Shown here: piece after piece, positions 12,462-22,325 of the stretch
Numbering within the stretch: the first letter of the stretch is position 1
Layout of the letters: every line of letters starts with the position of its first letter
Assembly: GCA_019925095.2 (NCBI GenBank)
Contig: CM034402.1
Span: 9,125,501-9,189,500, forward strand
Direction of reading: 5' to 3'
From: Dendrolimus kikuchii
Lineage: Eukaryota; Arthropoda; Insecta; Lepidoptera; Lasiocampidae
Length of the DNA stretch: 64,000 bases
The notes under the pieces: generated by a model
What the model was told of the DNA's origin: nothing
Seen by the model: only the letters and a program-made list of their open reading frames with translations
The model's database searches: none
Translations under genes and position numbers: made by a program

Positions 12462-12697
12462 GGGCCAAATTTAATATTATTTTTGTCCATAATCTGCCAG
12501 CTGCCATCAAAATTGCCGCGCCAAAACCTAGAGACTTATATCGTCTCTTTTACTCTAATACAAATTGTATGTTGTTAGAGGGAGAAAGCATCAGTTCAAC
12601 ATTCGTTTCAATTATCTGTATTTGACTACAACTTTGTGGTGCTTCCCAATTAGCCGTGTGTGACATTTGGCAACAAATTTGTGGTGGTTCCGTCTTA

Positions 12698-12857
12698 GTC
12701 AGACTCTTCTAAAAAATCGTTTTGCAGCAACCAAGTGTCCGCACCTAAGATGAATACTTTTGCGTCTAAAATGTAATCATAAACCTCCAGACCGGGATCA
12801 TTTAGTTGCCAAATCCACAAGTTTCTGTCACCACTAATTTTGTATTGTGCTAGGTTG
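12698..12857 (-). CDS. CRAL-TRIO gene, exon 3 (start of the lipid-binding domain)
   Basis: The minus-strand acceptor 'cttttgcag' at 12857 opens a phase-2 exon that joins in frame to the exon at 19754-19913. It encodes NLAQYKISGDRNLWIWQLND, PGLEVYDYILDAKVFILGAD and TWLLQNDFLEESD. 'LWIWQLNDPGLEVYDY' is characteristic of insect CRAL-TRIO proteins. Immediately after the last Asp the sequence reads TAAGAC instead of GTAAGAC, so the frame hits a stop and no canonical donor exists at the natural boundary. A lost G in the donor would explain this. The right edge at 12698 is therefore inferred. Either this allele is defective, or a weak upstream donor such as GA|GTCTGA is used. Confidence 0.75.
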
Positions 12858-13147
12858 CTGCAAAAGAAAGAGTAAAGTAGTAACAAAAGTTTCTTGCATT
12901 TCAGGGTCCCGTAGCCAGTTTGGTATGAACGAAATAATCGTCGTGGCAATATTGTCTATCTTTCCATGTAGTATATATCATAGCAATAATTTTCAGAAAC
13001 TAGTGGATCTATATATGATGTTGGTACATACATAGTCTACATTTAAGAACCCACTTAGAAAGCACTACTTTTCCATAAATAAATTATGCTTAATCCTTAT
13101 ACTGTTAAATATAAAAATATATAGCTAATAAATATGTATATATATAA

Positions 13148-13360
13148 TTTTTTTTTATTCCAGGAGTTCAGCACACAGGCAGACGGCCCACTTGATGGCA
13201 AGCGGTTACCATGGCCTATGGACATTTGCAACACCAAAGGTGCTACAAACGCGCTGCTGCTCTCTTAAGGGAGACTAGAACCTGGTCACTAATGCCGGAA
13301 CACAACACAAGATTGTTATGGCGGCATGCTCTAGACCAGGGGTGGTCGCCATCCAGTCCA
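13148..13360 (-). repeat. LINE/SINE 3'-end repeat, family A
   Basis: T-run then 'attccaggagttcagcac', 'ttgcaacaccaaaggtgcta' and 'agaccaggggtgg', nearly colinear with the copies at 41405 and 61419. The A-tail orientation puts the element on the minus strand. Confidence 0.8.
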
Positions 13361-13399
13361 TCCAATCCATCTAATTTATACAGCAGTTTTTATTTGTAT

Positions 13400-13830
13400 T
13401 CGATTTATAATATCGTGCAGGAGGGGCTTTGTGGCGACGCCCTAGGTGAGTAGCGACACCAGCCGGCAAGGAATGAATATCGCTAGAGGTAAGACTCAAT
13501 CTCTAGGGGTGGAAGTAATAAATGGTCTAACGTCGAAATTGCGCTCGGTGAACCTGCAGCCCACCTCTCGACACCCCTTAGCCACTCACAACCATGTTGC
13601 CCCTCGCCAATTTGTACGGCATTTTTTGGGGCCCATGCTAACAGTTCAAATAAATAGCCCGGTACGTTTTGTCATCATTTCTTACATATACTGACCGGGG
13701 CTTGTCCTTGGATGCATTTTTATATGGTGTAAATAGGGATAATCGTCGGCCAGTGTCACGCCCCATATACATTACTTTTGTCCAGTGGCTTCTACGTGTG
13801 GGCCTTCCCATGGCTCTATGCCAGCATGCC
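13400..13830 (+). repeat. Interspersed repeat, family B
   Basis: Contains 'cagcccacctctcgacaccc', 'cctcgccaatttgtacggc', 'ggggcttgtccttgg' and 'gcatttttatatggtgtaaa'. The same blocks in the same order are at 52960-53350. It is non-coding and of unidentified class. Confidence 0.7.
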
Positions 13831-13837
13831 AACATAG

Positions 13838-13958
13838 TAAATAACGGAGAAAATTCGTTTCCGAAATTTACCATACCGGGTATCGAACCCGGAGCCTCTG
13901 CGTTGCAGTGAGGTAAGCTGGCAAAAACCTAGCCCGCTCAACCATAGAGACCGGCAAA
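13838..13958 (-). repeat. tRNA-derived SINE head
   Basis: On the minus strand 'ggtctctatggttgagcggg' (A-box-like) is followed by a perfect B box, GGTTCGATACC (13879-13889 on the plus strand). The head resembles the SINE at 57386. It does not fold as a complete tRNA and has no 3' acceptor arm, so it is not annotated as a tRNA gene. Confidence 0.7.
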
Positions 13959-13979
13959 TTAATGTAAAATATTCTTTAA

Positions 13980-14305
13980 GTTAGGTTGCCTGGAAGATGT
14001 TGCTTTAAACGATAAGGCCGCCTACTTGTCTTTGTAATTAAGGAGGTGGGCACTGAAAATCAGTGCTGTGTTGGACTATGTTTCGGCACAGCAAAAAACT
14101 GAGTGCCAACCTCATTTCGCGAATTGCGGCACACAATTTCAATGCTATTATTATTATTATAAATCACTGTTAAACTGTCGCATTTTTAGAAATAAATATT
14201 TTCTTTCTTTCTTTCTTATTGTTTTTACCATGACAAAATTGTAATCGTGCGTTTTTGTAATTGTGTGTTGGGTGAGCAATAAAGTATTACCAATCTATCT
14301 ATCTA
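13980..14305 (+). repeat. LINE 3' UTR fragment, family C
   Basis: 'ggttgcctggaaga', 'cgataaggccgcctac' and an 'aataaag' end followed by short tandem repeats match the 3' end at 38345-38490 and are typical of lepidopteran CR1/Jockey-like LINEs. (TTTC)n lies near 14200. Confidence 0.65.
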
Positions 14306-15584
14306 TACATACAAAATAGGTATTGTATAAGTTGCTATCGAGTAGTGTTATGAAATCGCAAAAACCAATAAGTGCGAGTGTACCTATTTTTATTAGAGTA
14401 GTAAAAGAAAAAAATACCATTATAATAATATGATCTGATAAGGCGTTATTGTTGGTAGTACAGTTGTACTTATTGTGCTTCCCAAATGGATGGGATACAT
14501 TGTGAACGAGGGCGCTTTCTACACGGATTCTGCCGCTTAAGCTTTGATCCTGTAATCGTGGAAATTGTTGGATTTATTCAGATAAAAGCAACCCAAATTC
14601 CAGGACCGTTTATCCGGGGTTGCAAGGGGTGGGTGGCACCCGGGCGCAGAGACCTAATGCGCGTAAGTACTTAACCAACATTACATTGGCGGGAATGATA
14701 CATTTAATGTTAGAATTTTAATTATTTCTAAAAATAAATGTAACATATAAAGACAGATGGACAGTCATGTTAAAAGCATAAGGCTTCCATTGTTGCCAAA
14801 ATGGCTACGGACTTCTAAAAATGGAACATAAAAAAATATAATTTAATTTTTTAATGTTAGCAAGGGGGGCGCGTCGTCGGGTTTCGGCATCTCGACGCCC
14901 GATATGGTTAAGACGGCGCTGCTAAATTCCGTTTTGGTTAATAAAATAAAAAATACGTATATTAATTTAAATATAATTATATATCCCAATCCCTCGAGAA
15001 AAACTGGACTACTAAAGATCGAACCAAGGACACTTACACAAACGAAAACTTTGAAAGCCCTAGTAACTAAAAGATAAACAAATAGTCATAAGATTATTGT
15101 TGGAACAGTAAGTATGACCTAAGAGAGTGACTTGAGTTAGTATTTTATAACGATATACAGTAGCATTGTATTCTGAGAAATACAAAACAAATTTAACCTT
15201 TATATAATGGAATGACTGTGAAGTGATGTTACTTTTATCAGATTTAAGACACGCAACAATGAACACTGGTGCCAAAAATGGCAACTATGTGTCGGTATAC
15301 GAACAGTGAAGGATTACGTAGGGTGAAGAACATTCACCATTTTGACAGCAACTCTATCGAAGATATTCCATCTTAAAAACTATTTAATGAGCCTTGACGC
15401 AACAAATTTTCATTGAGATTATTTAAAAAAATATATTATCTTGAATTTTTCAATCAGTAAAAAGTTTTCAAAGAATATGACTTTTTCAATACTTATTTAA
15501 TGATACTCGATACGTGACAAAGTTTTATATAGAAAATGCGTTTTCCTACCAAACTTTATCTTTATTTTATACACTAGCTTCTGC
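14306..15584. other. Intronic sequence with a repeat patch
   Basis: A GC-richer patch near 14590-14660 ('ggcacccgggcgcagagacc') resembles 45345-45400 ('ggctcccgggcgcatggacc'), so it is probably an interspersed repeat. The remainder is featureless to me. Confidence 0.35.
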
Positions 15585-15785
15585 CCGCGACTTCGTCCGC
15601 GTGGAAAGTTTTTTTAACTATCCCACGGGAACTCTTTAGTTTTTCGGGATCAAAAGTATCCTACATGTTCACCAGGGATATAAGCTAGCACCACACAAAA
15701 TTTCATTTAAATCGGTTTAATCGTTTCAGAGATTAGCCGGTACAAACAGACAGACAAACAGAGAAACAAAAAATTTGAAAAAAAA
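15585..15785 (-). repeat. Interspersed repeat, family F
   Basis: Starts 'ctagcttctgcccgcgactt' and continues through 'atcggtttaatcgtttcaga' and a CAGA-rich stretch. The same terminus occurs at 37432 and, reversed, at 39120-39150 ('gtcgcgggcagaagctagt'). Confidence 0.7.
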
Positions 15786-16279
15786 TCTAAATTAGTTCTA
15801 TTTCACTTCTTACATCCCCCTGCTCGGTTTTTAGCATTTTTTTTCATTGCACAGAAATTTGACCTCTACAATTTTATTATATTATTATACATAAATTGAC
15901 GGATACGACAATCAACATTCTTCATATTTATAGGTGAAGATTATGAATGACCTCAGAAGATTAGAAGTATTTAAAATGTTGTAATACTGTTATCAACGCA
16001 ATAAAAAGATGTCAAATGTTTGTTGATGTTAGATAGAGCATAATTTATTTTTGCTAATTTGTTATCACTGTGGATACATGTAGACATGATTAATTTGGTA
16101 CCAAATCATATACTTGTAAAAATTAATGTAAATGTATTATTTACATCGACTTAATTAAACCAAGGAAAACCGGTGTGTAATATGTCGACCTCAGATCTGT
16201 TATTTAGTTGTTGTGACATAGTGGTTATTATACACATTGATGATATTGTATTATAATTTACTTATGTATCTATAATATA

Positions 16280-16777
16280 TTTTTCAACACACTTGCTCAA
16301 AAAGTGGCTCTATGGTCACCGCAATTAGGCACAGAATGACACCCATAGTCAAACTGTGACTAAAAAACATTATAACTCACTAGTGAGACACATTTTTTAT
16401 TAAATTTTATTGATTGAGTTGCTTTGTTCTTAAAAAAGTTTTTATTCAAAAAAAAAGATCGTGTCCTTCTATAGAACAAATAAATTAATGTTCCTATTGC
16501 TTGCTCATTTCATGCAACTTCTTATTTAAATAGATAATTTTAACTCGTACGTGTTTAATAAATAAATCTTTCACTAATATATAACTTTTTTTATCTACTA
16601 AACAAAATTAGTTTTTGTTGTTGTTTTATTCACAAGTGTGTTGAAAAACGTCGTATGATACACGTGTGTATTGATGATTACCGTCCTCGGCTCTCTTAAG
16701 ACCCTCGCCTACGGCTCGAGTCTCAATGGCGCCTCGGCGGTTAATCACCAATGTTACACACTAGTACCATAATGTAA
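16280..16777 (+). mobile_element. Non-autonomous element, family G, copy 1
   Basis: About 500 bases that recur in inverted orientation at 42806-43301 with high identity. One end is 'ttttcaacacacttgctc'; its reverse complement-like 'cacaagtgtgttgaaaaac' lies at about 16632-16650. The last ~110 bases form an imperfect hairpin ('cctcggctctcttaagaccc' against 'ggctcgagtctcaatggcgc'). There is no ORF. The class is unresolved. An RTE fragment inserted just to the right. Confidence 0.7.
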
Positions 16778-16795
16778 TTATCTATTATAGATATC

Positions 16796-17097
16796 TATAA
16801 TTAATCTATGATGAATGATGAAAGAATGACTAAACAGATATACAATGCAAAAGTGGATGGATGCAGAAGTCGTGGAAGGCCACGACACACCTTCCATGAT
16901 CAAATTGATCGTGTACTAGCAGAAGGTGATGTCAGGAGCCTTAAGAACAGACGAGCTTGCATGACAAGAGTTATGAATGTCAAAGAGGCAAGTGAGGTGT
17001 GTAAGAATAAGCCTAAATGGCACTCTGTTGTTCGTGCCTACCCCGCGAGGGAACTGGCGTGAAGTTATGTATGTATGTATGTATGTATAATTAATCT
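16796..17097 (+). mobile_element. RTE-type LINE 3' fragment with 12-bp target duplication
   Basis: The LINE end is flanked by 'tataattaatct' at 16796-16807 and 17086-17097. It holds the last 84 codons of the reverse-transcriptase ORF and ends in (TATG)n. It is 5'-truncated, as expected for target-primed reverse transcription. Confidence 0.85.
16808..17062 (+). pseudogene. RTE LINE ORF, C-terminal remnant
   Basis: Open for 84 codons and including GRPRHTFHDQIDRVLAEGDV, KEASEVCKNKPKWHSVVRAY and PARELA before the stop. This is the C-terminal tail of an RTE-type endonuclease/reverse transcriptase ('…GRGRPR.T..DQI…'). No catalytic motif remains. The same tail, decayed, is at 54800-55060. Confidence 0.8.
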
Positions 17098-17938
17098 GTA
17101 GATGAGTCGAATTTGTACAATGAATCTGAAAATGAGAAAAATATCAGGGGTGGCATTCGGACCTGCAGATTCCAAAAATACAACCTATAAAATTTTTGTC
17201 TGTCTGTCTGTTAGAGCACCACGTGACAGCTACTGAACAGATTTAAATCAAACTCTACACCGATCTGTTTATATCCTGAGTGAACACTTTGGATACTTTT
17301 CTCCTAGTAAATAACGTAGTTTCAGTGGGATAGACGAATATAGCTAAAAAGGTGGCGCTGTAATCGCGTTCTCTTGGTGCCGCCGACCGTTGCATTCACT
17401 ACCAAATACATCGTCATAGCACCGCTAACGAAGTGTCGCTGGTACTATTATTAAAAAAAAAAAAGTTAAGGGCCCTGCAGATTGAGAGAATCCCCCAGAA
17501 TCCCAAAAAAGTGCAAAAAAAACGAGAATGTGGAACGAATTTTCTTGTTTCTTTCTCGCGTTCTCACGAAAATAAAAAGTTTAGAATTGTTTTTTCTTAT
17601 AAATGTGGAAATGACAATATCCAAAGATTGTTTTTTTTTACTAACTATGAGGTCAGCGCCGGAAGATCATAATTTTGGACGCATGATAAATATTAACCAG
17701 GCGGTTTGGTTTGGTTTTGATAAAGCTTACGCTTTTTAGACTTGCTTGGTCATTATTATCTAGAGAAAATCCGCTTGAGGACAATATGCCGCGAGGGAAG
17801 CGCGGTTGGGGATATCCACTACCCTAGCCGTTACTCATTACGTTCCCTGTCCGGGCTGCGGGGTCGCTTGCGCATTCGCCCGAGCCCGGACGGAAGACCT
17901 CTATGATCCTTACGTACATAAAGCAACACAAAATATAA
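17098..17938. other. Intronic sequence with repeat-like patches
   Basis: The stretch 17150-17420 ('tgtctgtctgttagagcacc') looks like an old interspersed repeat. The two overlapping ORFs at 17433-17739 are low-complexity and show no domain. Confidence 0.35.
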
Positions 17939-19213
17939 GGTTGGGGAAAAAGTTTCTTCGCATTTTATATAAAAATTCAAAAAGTTTTTTTATAAAGTTT
18001 ATTTACATTTGACTAAAGTATGTAGGTGCCATTTTGTTGGATAACTTTTTGCCATATTGTAGGTAGGGACGTGATCCCATTGCTATAAAAAATTTGGGGC
18101 TTCTGATCAAAAAACTGCGACAAGTGGTTTTGGCAGTCCTCTCGTGATGTTAGCCTGACACTGCCTAAGGAATTCTGCAGAGACCGAAACAGGTGAAAAT
18201 CTGAAGGTGCAAGGTCAGGACTATACGGCGGATACATTAACACCTCCCAGCCAAACTCGTAATTTTTGCTGAGTGGCTAAAGATGTGTGAGGTCTAGCGT
18301 TATCATGGTGAAAAACCACACACCTTCTGTTGATTAATTCCGGCCGCTTTCTCTCAACTTTTTGCTTTAATCTCATCAGCTGTTCGCAGTACAGTTCAGA
18401 ATCGATGGTCCTGCCTGGCGGTAACAGCTCATAATGAATAATGCCCTTCCAATCCCACCATACACACAGCATCACCTTGTTGCGAGTTAACCCGGGTTTC
18501 GCCACAGTCTGTGAAGCCTGACCGGCCTTTGACCACGATCTTTTTCGCACGTTCTTGTCGAACGTGATCCACTTTTCATCACCAGTTATCAGCTTCTTCG
18601 AAAATGGTTCGGTTTCATTACGTCGTAATAAAGAATCACAAATGAGTACACGGTTTATTAGGTTTCTTTCAGTGAGCTCATGAGGCACCCAAATATCGAG
18701 CGTTTTTGTGTACCCAGCTTTTTCAAATGCGCCAAAACCGTTTTGTGATCAATTCCCAGTTCTCCAGCTACATCGTAACTACTAATATGCCGATCTTGCT
18801 CCACTTTTTCAAAATTGGCATGAATTTTGTCCGTAACAGGGCGACCAGACCGACGTGCATCTTTGATATCAAAATTTCCGGATTGAAAACGCTTAAACCA
18901 AATTTGCGCTACTCTCACAGATACTGTATTAGGTCCATAAACATGACAAATTTTTTTCGCGGCTTGTGTTGCATTTTTACCTTTTTTGTAGTAAAATTTT
19001 AAAATGTATCGAATTTCTTCATTAGATTCACTCATTTTAACAATAAGAAAAACAAATGAAAATAACACATTTTCCTAATTTGAATTTGGAATTGTCTTCT
19101 TTAAAGTTAAAACTTTTTAATGATACCAAAACCAGCCAGATACAAATGGTATAGCCAAAGGATCTTATTACAAGTTCATACATAATATATGCAAAAAGAC
19201 TTTTTCCCCAACC
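17939..19213 (-). mobile_element. mariner transposon, complete ends, broken ORF
   Basis: Terminal inverted repeats start GGTTGGGGAAAAAGT at 17939 and end with its reverse complement at 19213. Length is 1275 bp, normal for mariner. The right end is followed by TA; on the left the base next to the TIR is altered. A related 5' fragment is at 33527. It lies in the intron between CRAL-TRIO exons 2 and 3. Confidence 0.92.
18013..19035 (-). pseudogene. mariner transposase, two frameshifts
   Basis: The minus-strand ATG is at 19035 (MSESNEEIRYILKFYYKKGK). The N-terminal helix-turn-helix DNA-binding region, including GNFDIKDARRSGRPV, is followed by a frameshift at about 18700, where an A-run is one base shorter than in the copy at 33527. 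The second frame carries the linker WVPHEL-like region, TGDEKW (first catalytic Asp) and HHDNARPH (second Asp). A second frameshift at about 18235 precedes YSPDLAPSD, the third Asp of the D,D(34)D triad. Intact family members are about 345 residues. The element is inactive as it stands. Closest in feel to the mellifera/cecropia type mariners; the subfamily is not firm. Confidence 0.92.
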
Positions 19214-19221
19214 TATTATAT

Positions 19222-19727
19222 TGTTACGAGTTTAGCGGGACTCGAATTAAAATGCCGTTAGAATTACTATAGTTTATTAGAACTATACAAACACGTATAA
19301 CTCAGGTACAAATATAACCGAACACAACAAATCCAAACGTAATGTAGAAGGTACGTAATTCAATAAAACGCGCAAAGTCCGTCACAATTACATTCCCGAT
19401 TGTACATACGTAACGCCTTGAATGTAATTGTCGCTGAACTGCCCCCTCTCTCCATCAAGCCGGCGTTTTATATCCCACAAATACAAATTTGCCCGTATCG
19501 TAGTCGACGTAATCCGCAACACCTGGCTAATGATTCGGATGCAAGCGGTCGTAAACGATTACAATAGGACAATAGGCTGTTCTCTAGAAACGTATCCCAA
19601 TAAATAAGTAAACAAAAGAAGACGATCAGAAAAGAATTACAATTAGTTCGAATGCCGACAGGTAATAAGATTTGTATTTACAGATATGCAGGTGGAATTT
19701 ATTTTTTTCCGAACCTAAGTTGTAACA
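19222..19727. mobile_element. Solo LTR, copy 1
   Basis: Starts TGTTACGA and ends TTGTAACA, flanked by ATAT on both sides (19218-19221 and 19728-19731), a 4-bp target duplication. It is colinear with the solo LTR at 59567-60040. No internal region is present, so it arose by LTR recombination. It ends 26 bases from the splice donor of the CRAL-TRIO exon at 19754. The Gypsy/Ty3 or BEL/Pao class cannot be told from the LTR alone. Confidence 0.85.
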
Positions 19728-19753
19728 ATATGTATAAGCTTATTTATACTTAC

Positions 19754-19913
19754 ACAATCCGTAACACCTTCTGTATATCAGGCGACTGGGGATCTCTATT
19801 ACAAAGCAATTCCGGTGAGTCATTTCTAAATGTTACGAACAGTTCAAGAGCAGTCTTCGCCTTTTCTAAATCGTAATAACAACTATGAAGAAACCTCAAA
19901 TAGATCCGGTCCC
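19754..19913 (-). CDS. CRAL-TRIO gene, exon 2 (CRAL-TRIO N-terminal domain)
   Basis: The minus-strand acceptor 'ttatttcag' at 19913 and donor GT|GTAAGT at 19754 bound a 160-base exon with entry phase 1 and exit phase 2. It encodes (G)DRIYLRFLHSCYYDLEKAK, TALELFVTFRNDSPELLC and NRDPQSPDIQKVLRI. 'LRFL..C.(Y/F)D.EKAK..L' is the CRAL-TRIO N-terminal signature, and 'P.L..NRDP' follows it in insect members. The product would be a cytosolic lipid-transfer protein of the alpha-tocopherol/retinaldehyde carrier type; the ligand is unknown. It joins in frame to 30743 on one side and 12857 on the other. The solo LTR and mariner lie just downstream in the intron. Confidence 0.87.
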
Positions 19914-20335
19914 CTGAAATAATGGAAAAAATCAACACATAATTTATTATTTAGCTTCGTATAACATGTTAATTAAATAATTATATAGTAATTAAATACA
20001 ACTGTAATTGATAGTTTTTTGCGGCCACCCTAAGCACACGTTTCAAGGTTTAGTAGAATATTTTAAAACATTTTACGTACTTTTACGAAAATGATGTAAT
20101 TACTTTTTTAAGATATAATTATGTAAAATCCCTTATGGTCTCACACCGGTGTCTGTTTATGTGTTACAACTGAGTATCACAGAAACTAACTACCATAATA
20201 ATAAATAATAATACACTGTAATTATCATCTATCTGTAATCTATAATATTATAGAATTCTAAACATGTTGTCTGTACATACATCGAAGCTATTTAAAAAAA
20301 TCCCCTGGAATAGATTATATAAACGATACTTTTTT
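19914..20335. other. Intronic sequence
   Basis: AT-rich intron 5' of exon 2 on the minus strand. No feature recognised. Confidence 0.4.
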
Positions 20336-20697
20336 TTTGTAGATTTCTTGTCTGTTTGTCGGCCTGTCTGTTTGTTCGGAATTCACGTAAAAACCACTGG
20401 GCTGATTACAATGCGATTTTTGCTGATCGACAGCTAAGACTTAAACTCTGCGCTACTTTTTATCCTGGGAACCCACGGGAATTTTTCTAGGAATTATTTA
20501 AAATGGCCAGATTAAAAAAAACCGTCTGCCTGTCTGCTGAGCTCCTGCAATAAAAAAAAAAAAAAAAAAACTAATTCCAATGTGATTTTATGTAATAATA
20601 CGTGTAATATTTTTTTACCCCGGGAATCCCGCGGGAATTTTCCCGGGAGCCGTTTACAGTTGTTCAGGTGCGTGAAAATTAGCTTATTCCGATACAG
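20336..20697. repeat. Interspersed repeat, family E, interrupted by a LINE tail
   Basis: Colinear with 2690-3060. At about 20517-20570 it is interrupted by a plus-strand A-tailed end ('cgtctgcctgtctgctgag' then a run of ~19 A) from repeat family A, after which family E sequence resumes. Confidence 0.7.
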
Positions 20698-20699
20698 GC

Positions 20700-21276
20700 C
20701 AAGGCTCGGCAAGCGTCCACAAGCCCCAAGCGTCCACAAATCTCGCTTGGCATTTGGCAAATGAGTCGTGGCATTTGAGAGTCGTTTACACGCTTGTGAA
20801 TCCGTCAGTGTGTTACGTACATCCAAGCATGGCGGACGTCGAACTTGTATCGGCTATTACGTTTGACTTAACCTACTTTTATTTCAAATACAAGCAAAGT
20901 AAAACAAAAGCAAGGAAAGCCCGACGACCACGAAGATGGTGGATGATAAAGATTCATAAAAATCGTACCCGGTAACTAATAAGTTTTTCAGTTTAATTGG
21001 TATTTCGGTTACTTCATAAAAATTTAGAAGGTGAACCTAAAACCTTCTAAAAATTTTCGGTATTCAAAATTTAACGGTGCCGGTGTATATGTATATGCGG
21101 CTACTAAGCGCGCGCCAACGTGTGAACGCATCGCAAGCGCTTGTCGCAAGCGCCCTTTGATTTGTGTCCAAAAACCGACACTAGCCCGGATCGAATACAA
21201 GCGTCCACAAGCTCACGCAAGCCAAGCCAAACGCCCTCTTTACACGCTTGTGCTTGTGGACGCTTGCCGAGCCTTG
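20700..21276 (+). mobile_element. Non-autonomous DNA transposon, possibly PIF/Harbinger-derived
   Basis: A perfect 24-bp terminal inverted repeat begins CAAGGCTCGGCAAGCGTCC at 20700 and ends with its complement at 21276; 'aagcgtccacaa' is repeated subterminally several times. The 577-bp unit carries a short ORF at 20829. A flanking target duplication was not clear (GGC and TGC next to the ends). Confidence 0.65.
20829..20975 (+). pseudogene. Truncated Harbinger-like transposase N-terminus
   Basis: A 48-codon ORF starts MADVELVSAITFDL and ends KARRPRRWWMIKIHKNR. A 'MADVELV' start and a basic 'RRWW…' motif are seen at the N-terminus of Harbinger/HARBI1-like nucleases in insects, which normally continue for about 350 residues. 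Here a stop follows and no nuclease domain is present, so it is a leftover inside a deleted element. The assignment is tentative. Confidence 0.45.
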
Positions 21277-21289
21277 TGCTAATAACGGT

Positions 21290-21430
21290 GAAGGAAAACA
21301 TCGTGACGCAACCTGCACATTGAGATAACCGATGTGTCAAACCTGCCAAGCCGCCTTGGACAAGCGTGGCGGGTATACTGTCCGTTCCCCCTATAATGGG
21401 AGGCCCGAGTCCAGCAGTGGGACATTTATG
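21290..21430 (+). repeat. SINE 3' fragment
   Basis: 'cgtgacgcaacctgcacatt', 'gccaagccgccttggacaag' and 'agtccagcagtgggacat' match the reverse complement of the SINE at 9355-9640 and its usual 3' end. It is followed by an A-run. Confidence 0.75.
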
Positions 21431-22182
21431 GGCTCATATTAATAAAAAAAAAATGTTATGCGTGGCCTCTATACATAACTATCCATTCTTTTTTATCTTA
21501 CTATTGGTAGAAAATTGACATTACTAATGAATGAAATTTAAGTCTTTTAATCAGTAGTAGGTAGGTAATGAATAGTATTAATTTATTTTATATGTATAAA
21601 ATTAAATAGTCAGAATAGAATTTCAGGATCAGGTGAAAGCTATGATTTCGGTATGAATAATGGCCCGGAAAGTAATGAATATGCTGGCAACGGACCATGC
21701 ACCACATTAGAACAAGAGTGTCCCTGATGTAGACATAATGTGCAGGTAATGAATAGTATTAATTTATTTTACGTGTATAAAATTAAATAGTCAGAATAGA
21801 ATTTCAACATCAGGTGAACGCTATGATTGCACATTGAGATAATGGCCCGGAATGTAATCAATATGCTGCCAACGGACCATTATCACATTTGGACAAGCGT
21901 GGCTGGTATACTGTCCGTTCCCTCTATAATGGGAGGTAATGAGTCCAGCAGTGGGACATTTTATGAGTATCGTATTAAATAGTCAGAAAAAAATGTTATG
22001 ATCAGGTGGCCTCTATGACATAACTATGAACATTCTTTTTTATCTTACTGAATATGCTAGAAAATTGACCATTATCACATTTGAATGAGAATGTTAAGTC
22101 TTTTAATCAGTAGTAGGTAGGTAATGAATAGTATTAATTTATTTTATATGTATAAAATTAAATAGTCAGAATAGAATTTCAG
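21431..22182 (+). repeat. Imperfect 556-bp duplication with a fine-scale mosaic
   Basis: 21540-21697 and 22096-22253 are essentially identical and include the acceptor side and first part of the exon at 22183. Between them, 21746-22095 interleaves short pieces of the exon-bearing sequence with pieces of the SINE-bearing sequence of 21290-21540. Examples are 'attaaatagtcag' and 'attatcacatttg' spliced into an otherwise SINE/flank backbone. See findings. Confidence 0.8.
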
Positions 22183-22325
22183 GATCAGGTGAAAGCTATG
22201 ATTTCGGTATGAATAATGGCCCGGAAAGTAATGAATATGCTGGCAACGGACCATTATCACATTTGAACAAGAGTGTCAATTCTTTAGACCCACTTAGCGC
22301 GATGAAGAAGAGCCTAAATGAACAG
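22183..22325 (+). CDS. Unidentified internal coding exon
   Basis: A plus-strand acceptor ('tagaatttcag') precedes 143 open bases, and the donor CAG|GTATGT follows. Entry phase is 1 and exit phase 0. The peptide is rich in Ser/Asn/Gly: SGESYDFGMNNGPESNEYAG, NGPLSHLNKSVNSLDPLSAM and KKSLNEQ. This looks like a conserved low-complexity segment of a nuclear or regulatory protein, but I do not recognise the family. The first half is duplicated at 21627-21697. It lies inside an intron of the minus-strand CRAL-TRIO gene, so it is either part of a nested gene or a captured exon. Confidence 0.55.

Noticed and set aside
13446..13911. Overlapping ORFs on both strands
   Set aside because: They lie in repeat family B and a SINE head that recur elsewhere.
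17433..17739. Two overlapping plus-strand ORFs
   Set aside because: Low-complexity, Lys/Phe-rich, in different frames, with no splice sites or domain.
148..19913. Splicing the exon at 148-227 directly to the exon at 19754-19913, which would give a perfect protein join
   Set aside because: Both are on the minus strand, so the upstream exon must have the higher coordinate. The exon at 30743 fits that role in phase and order; 148-227 must start another gene.
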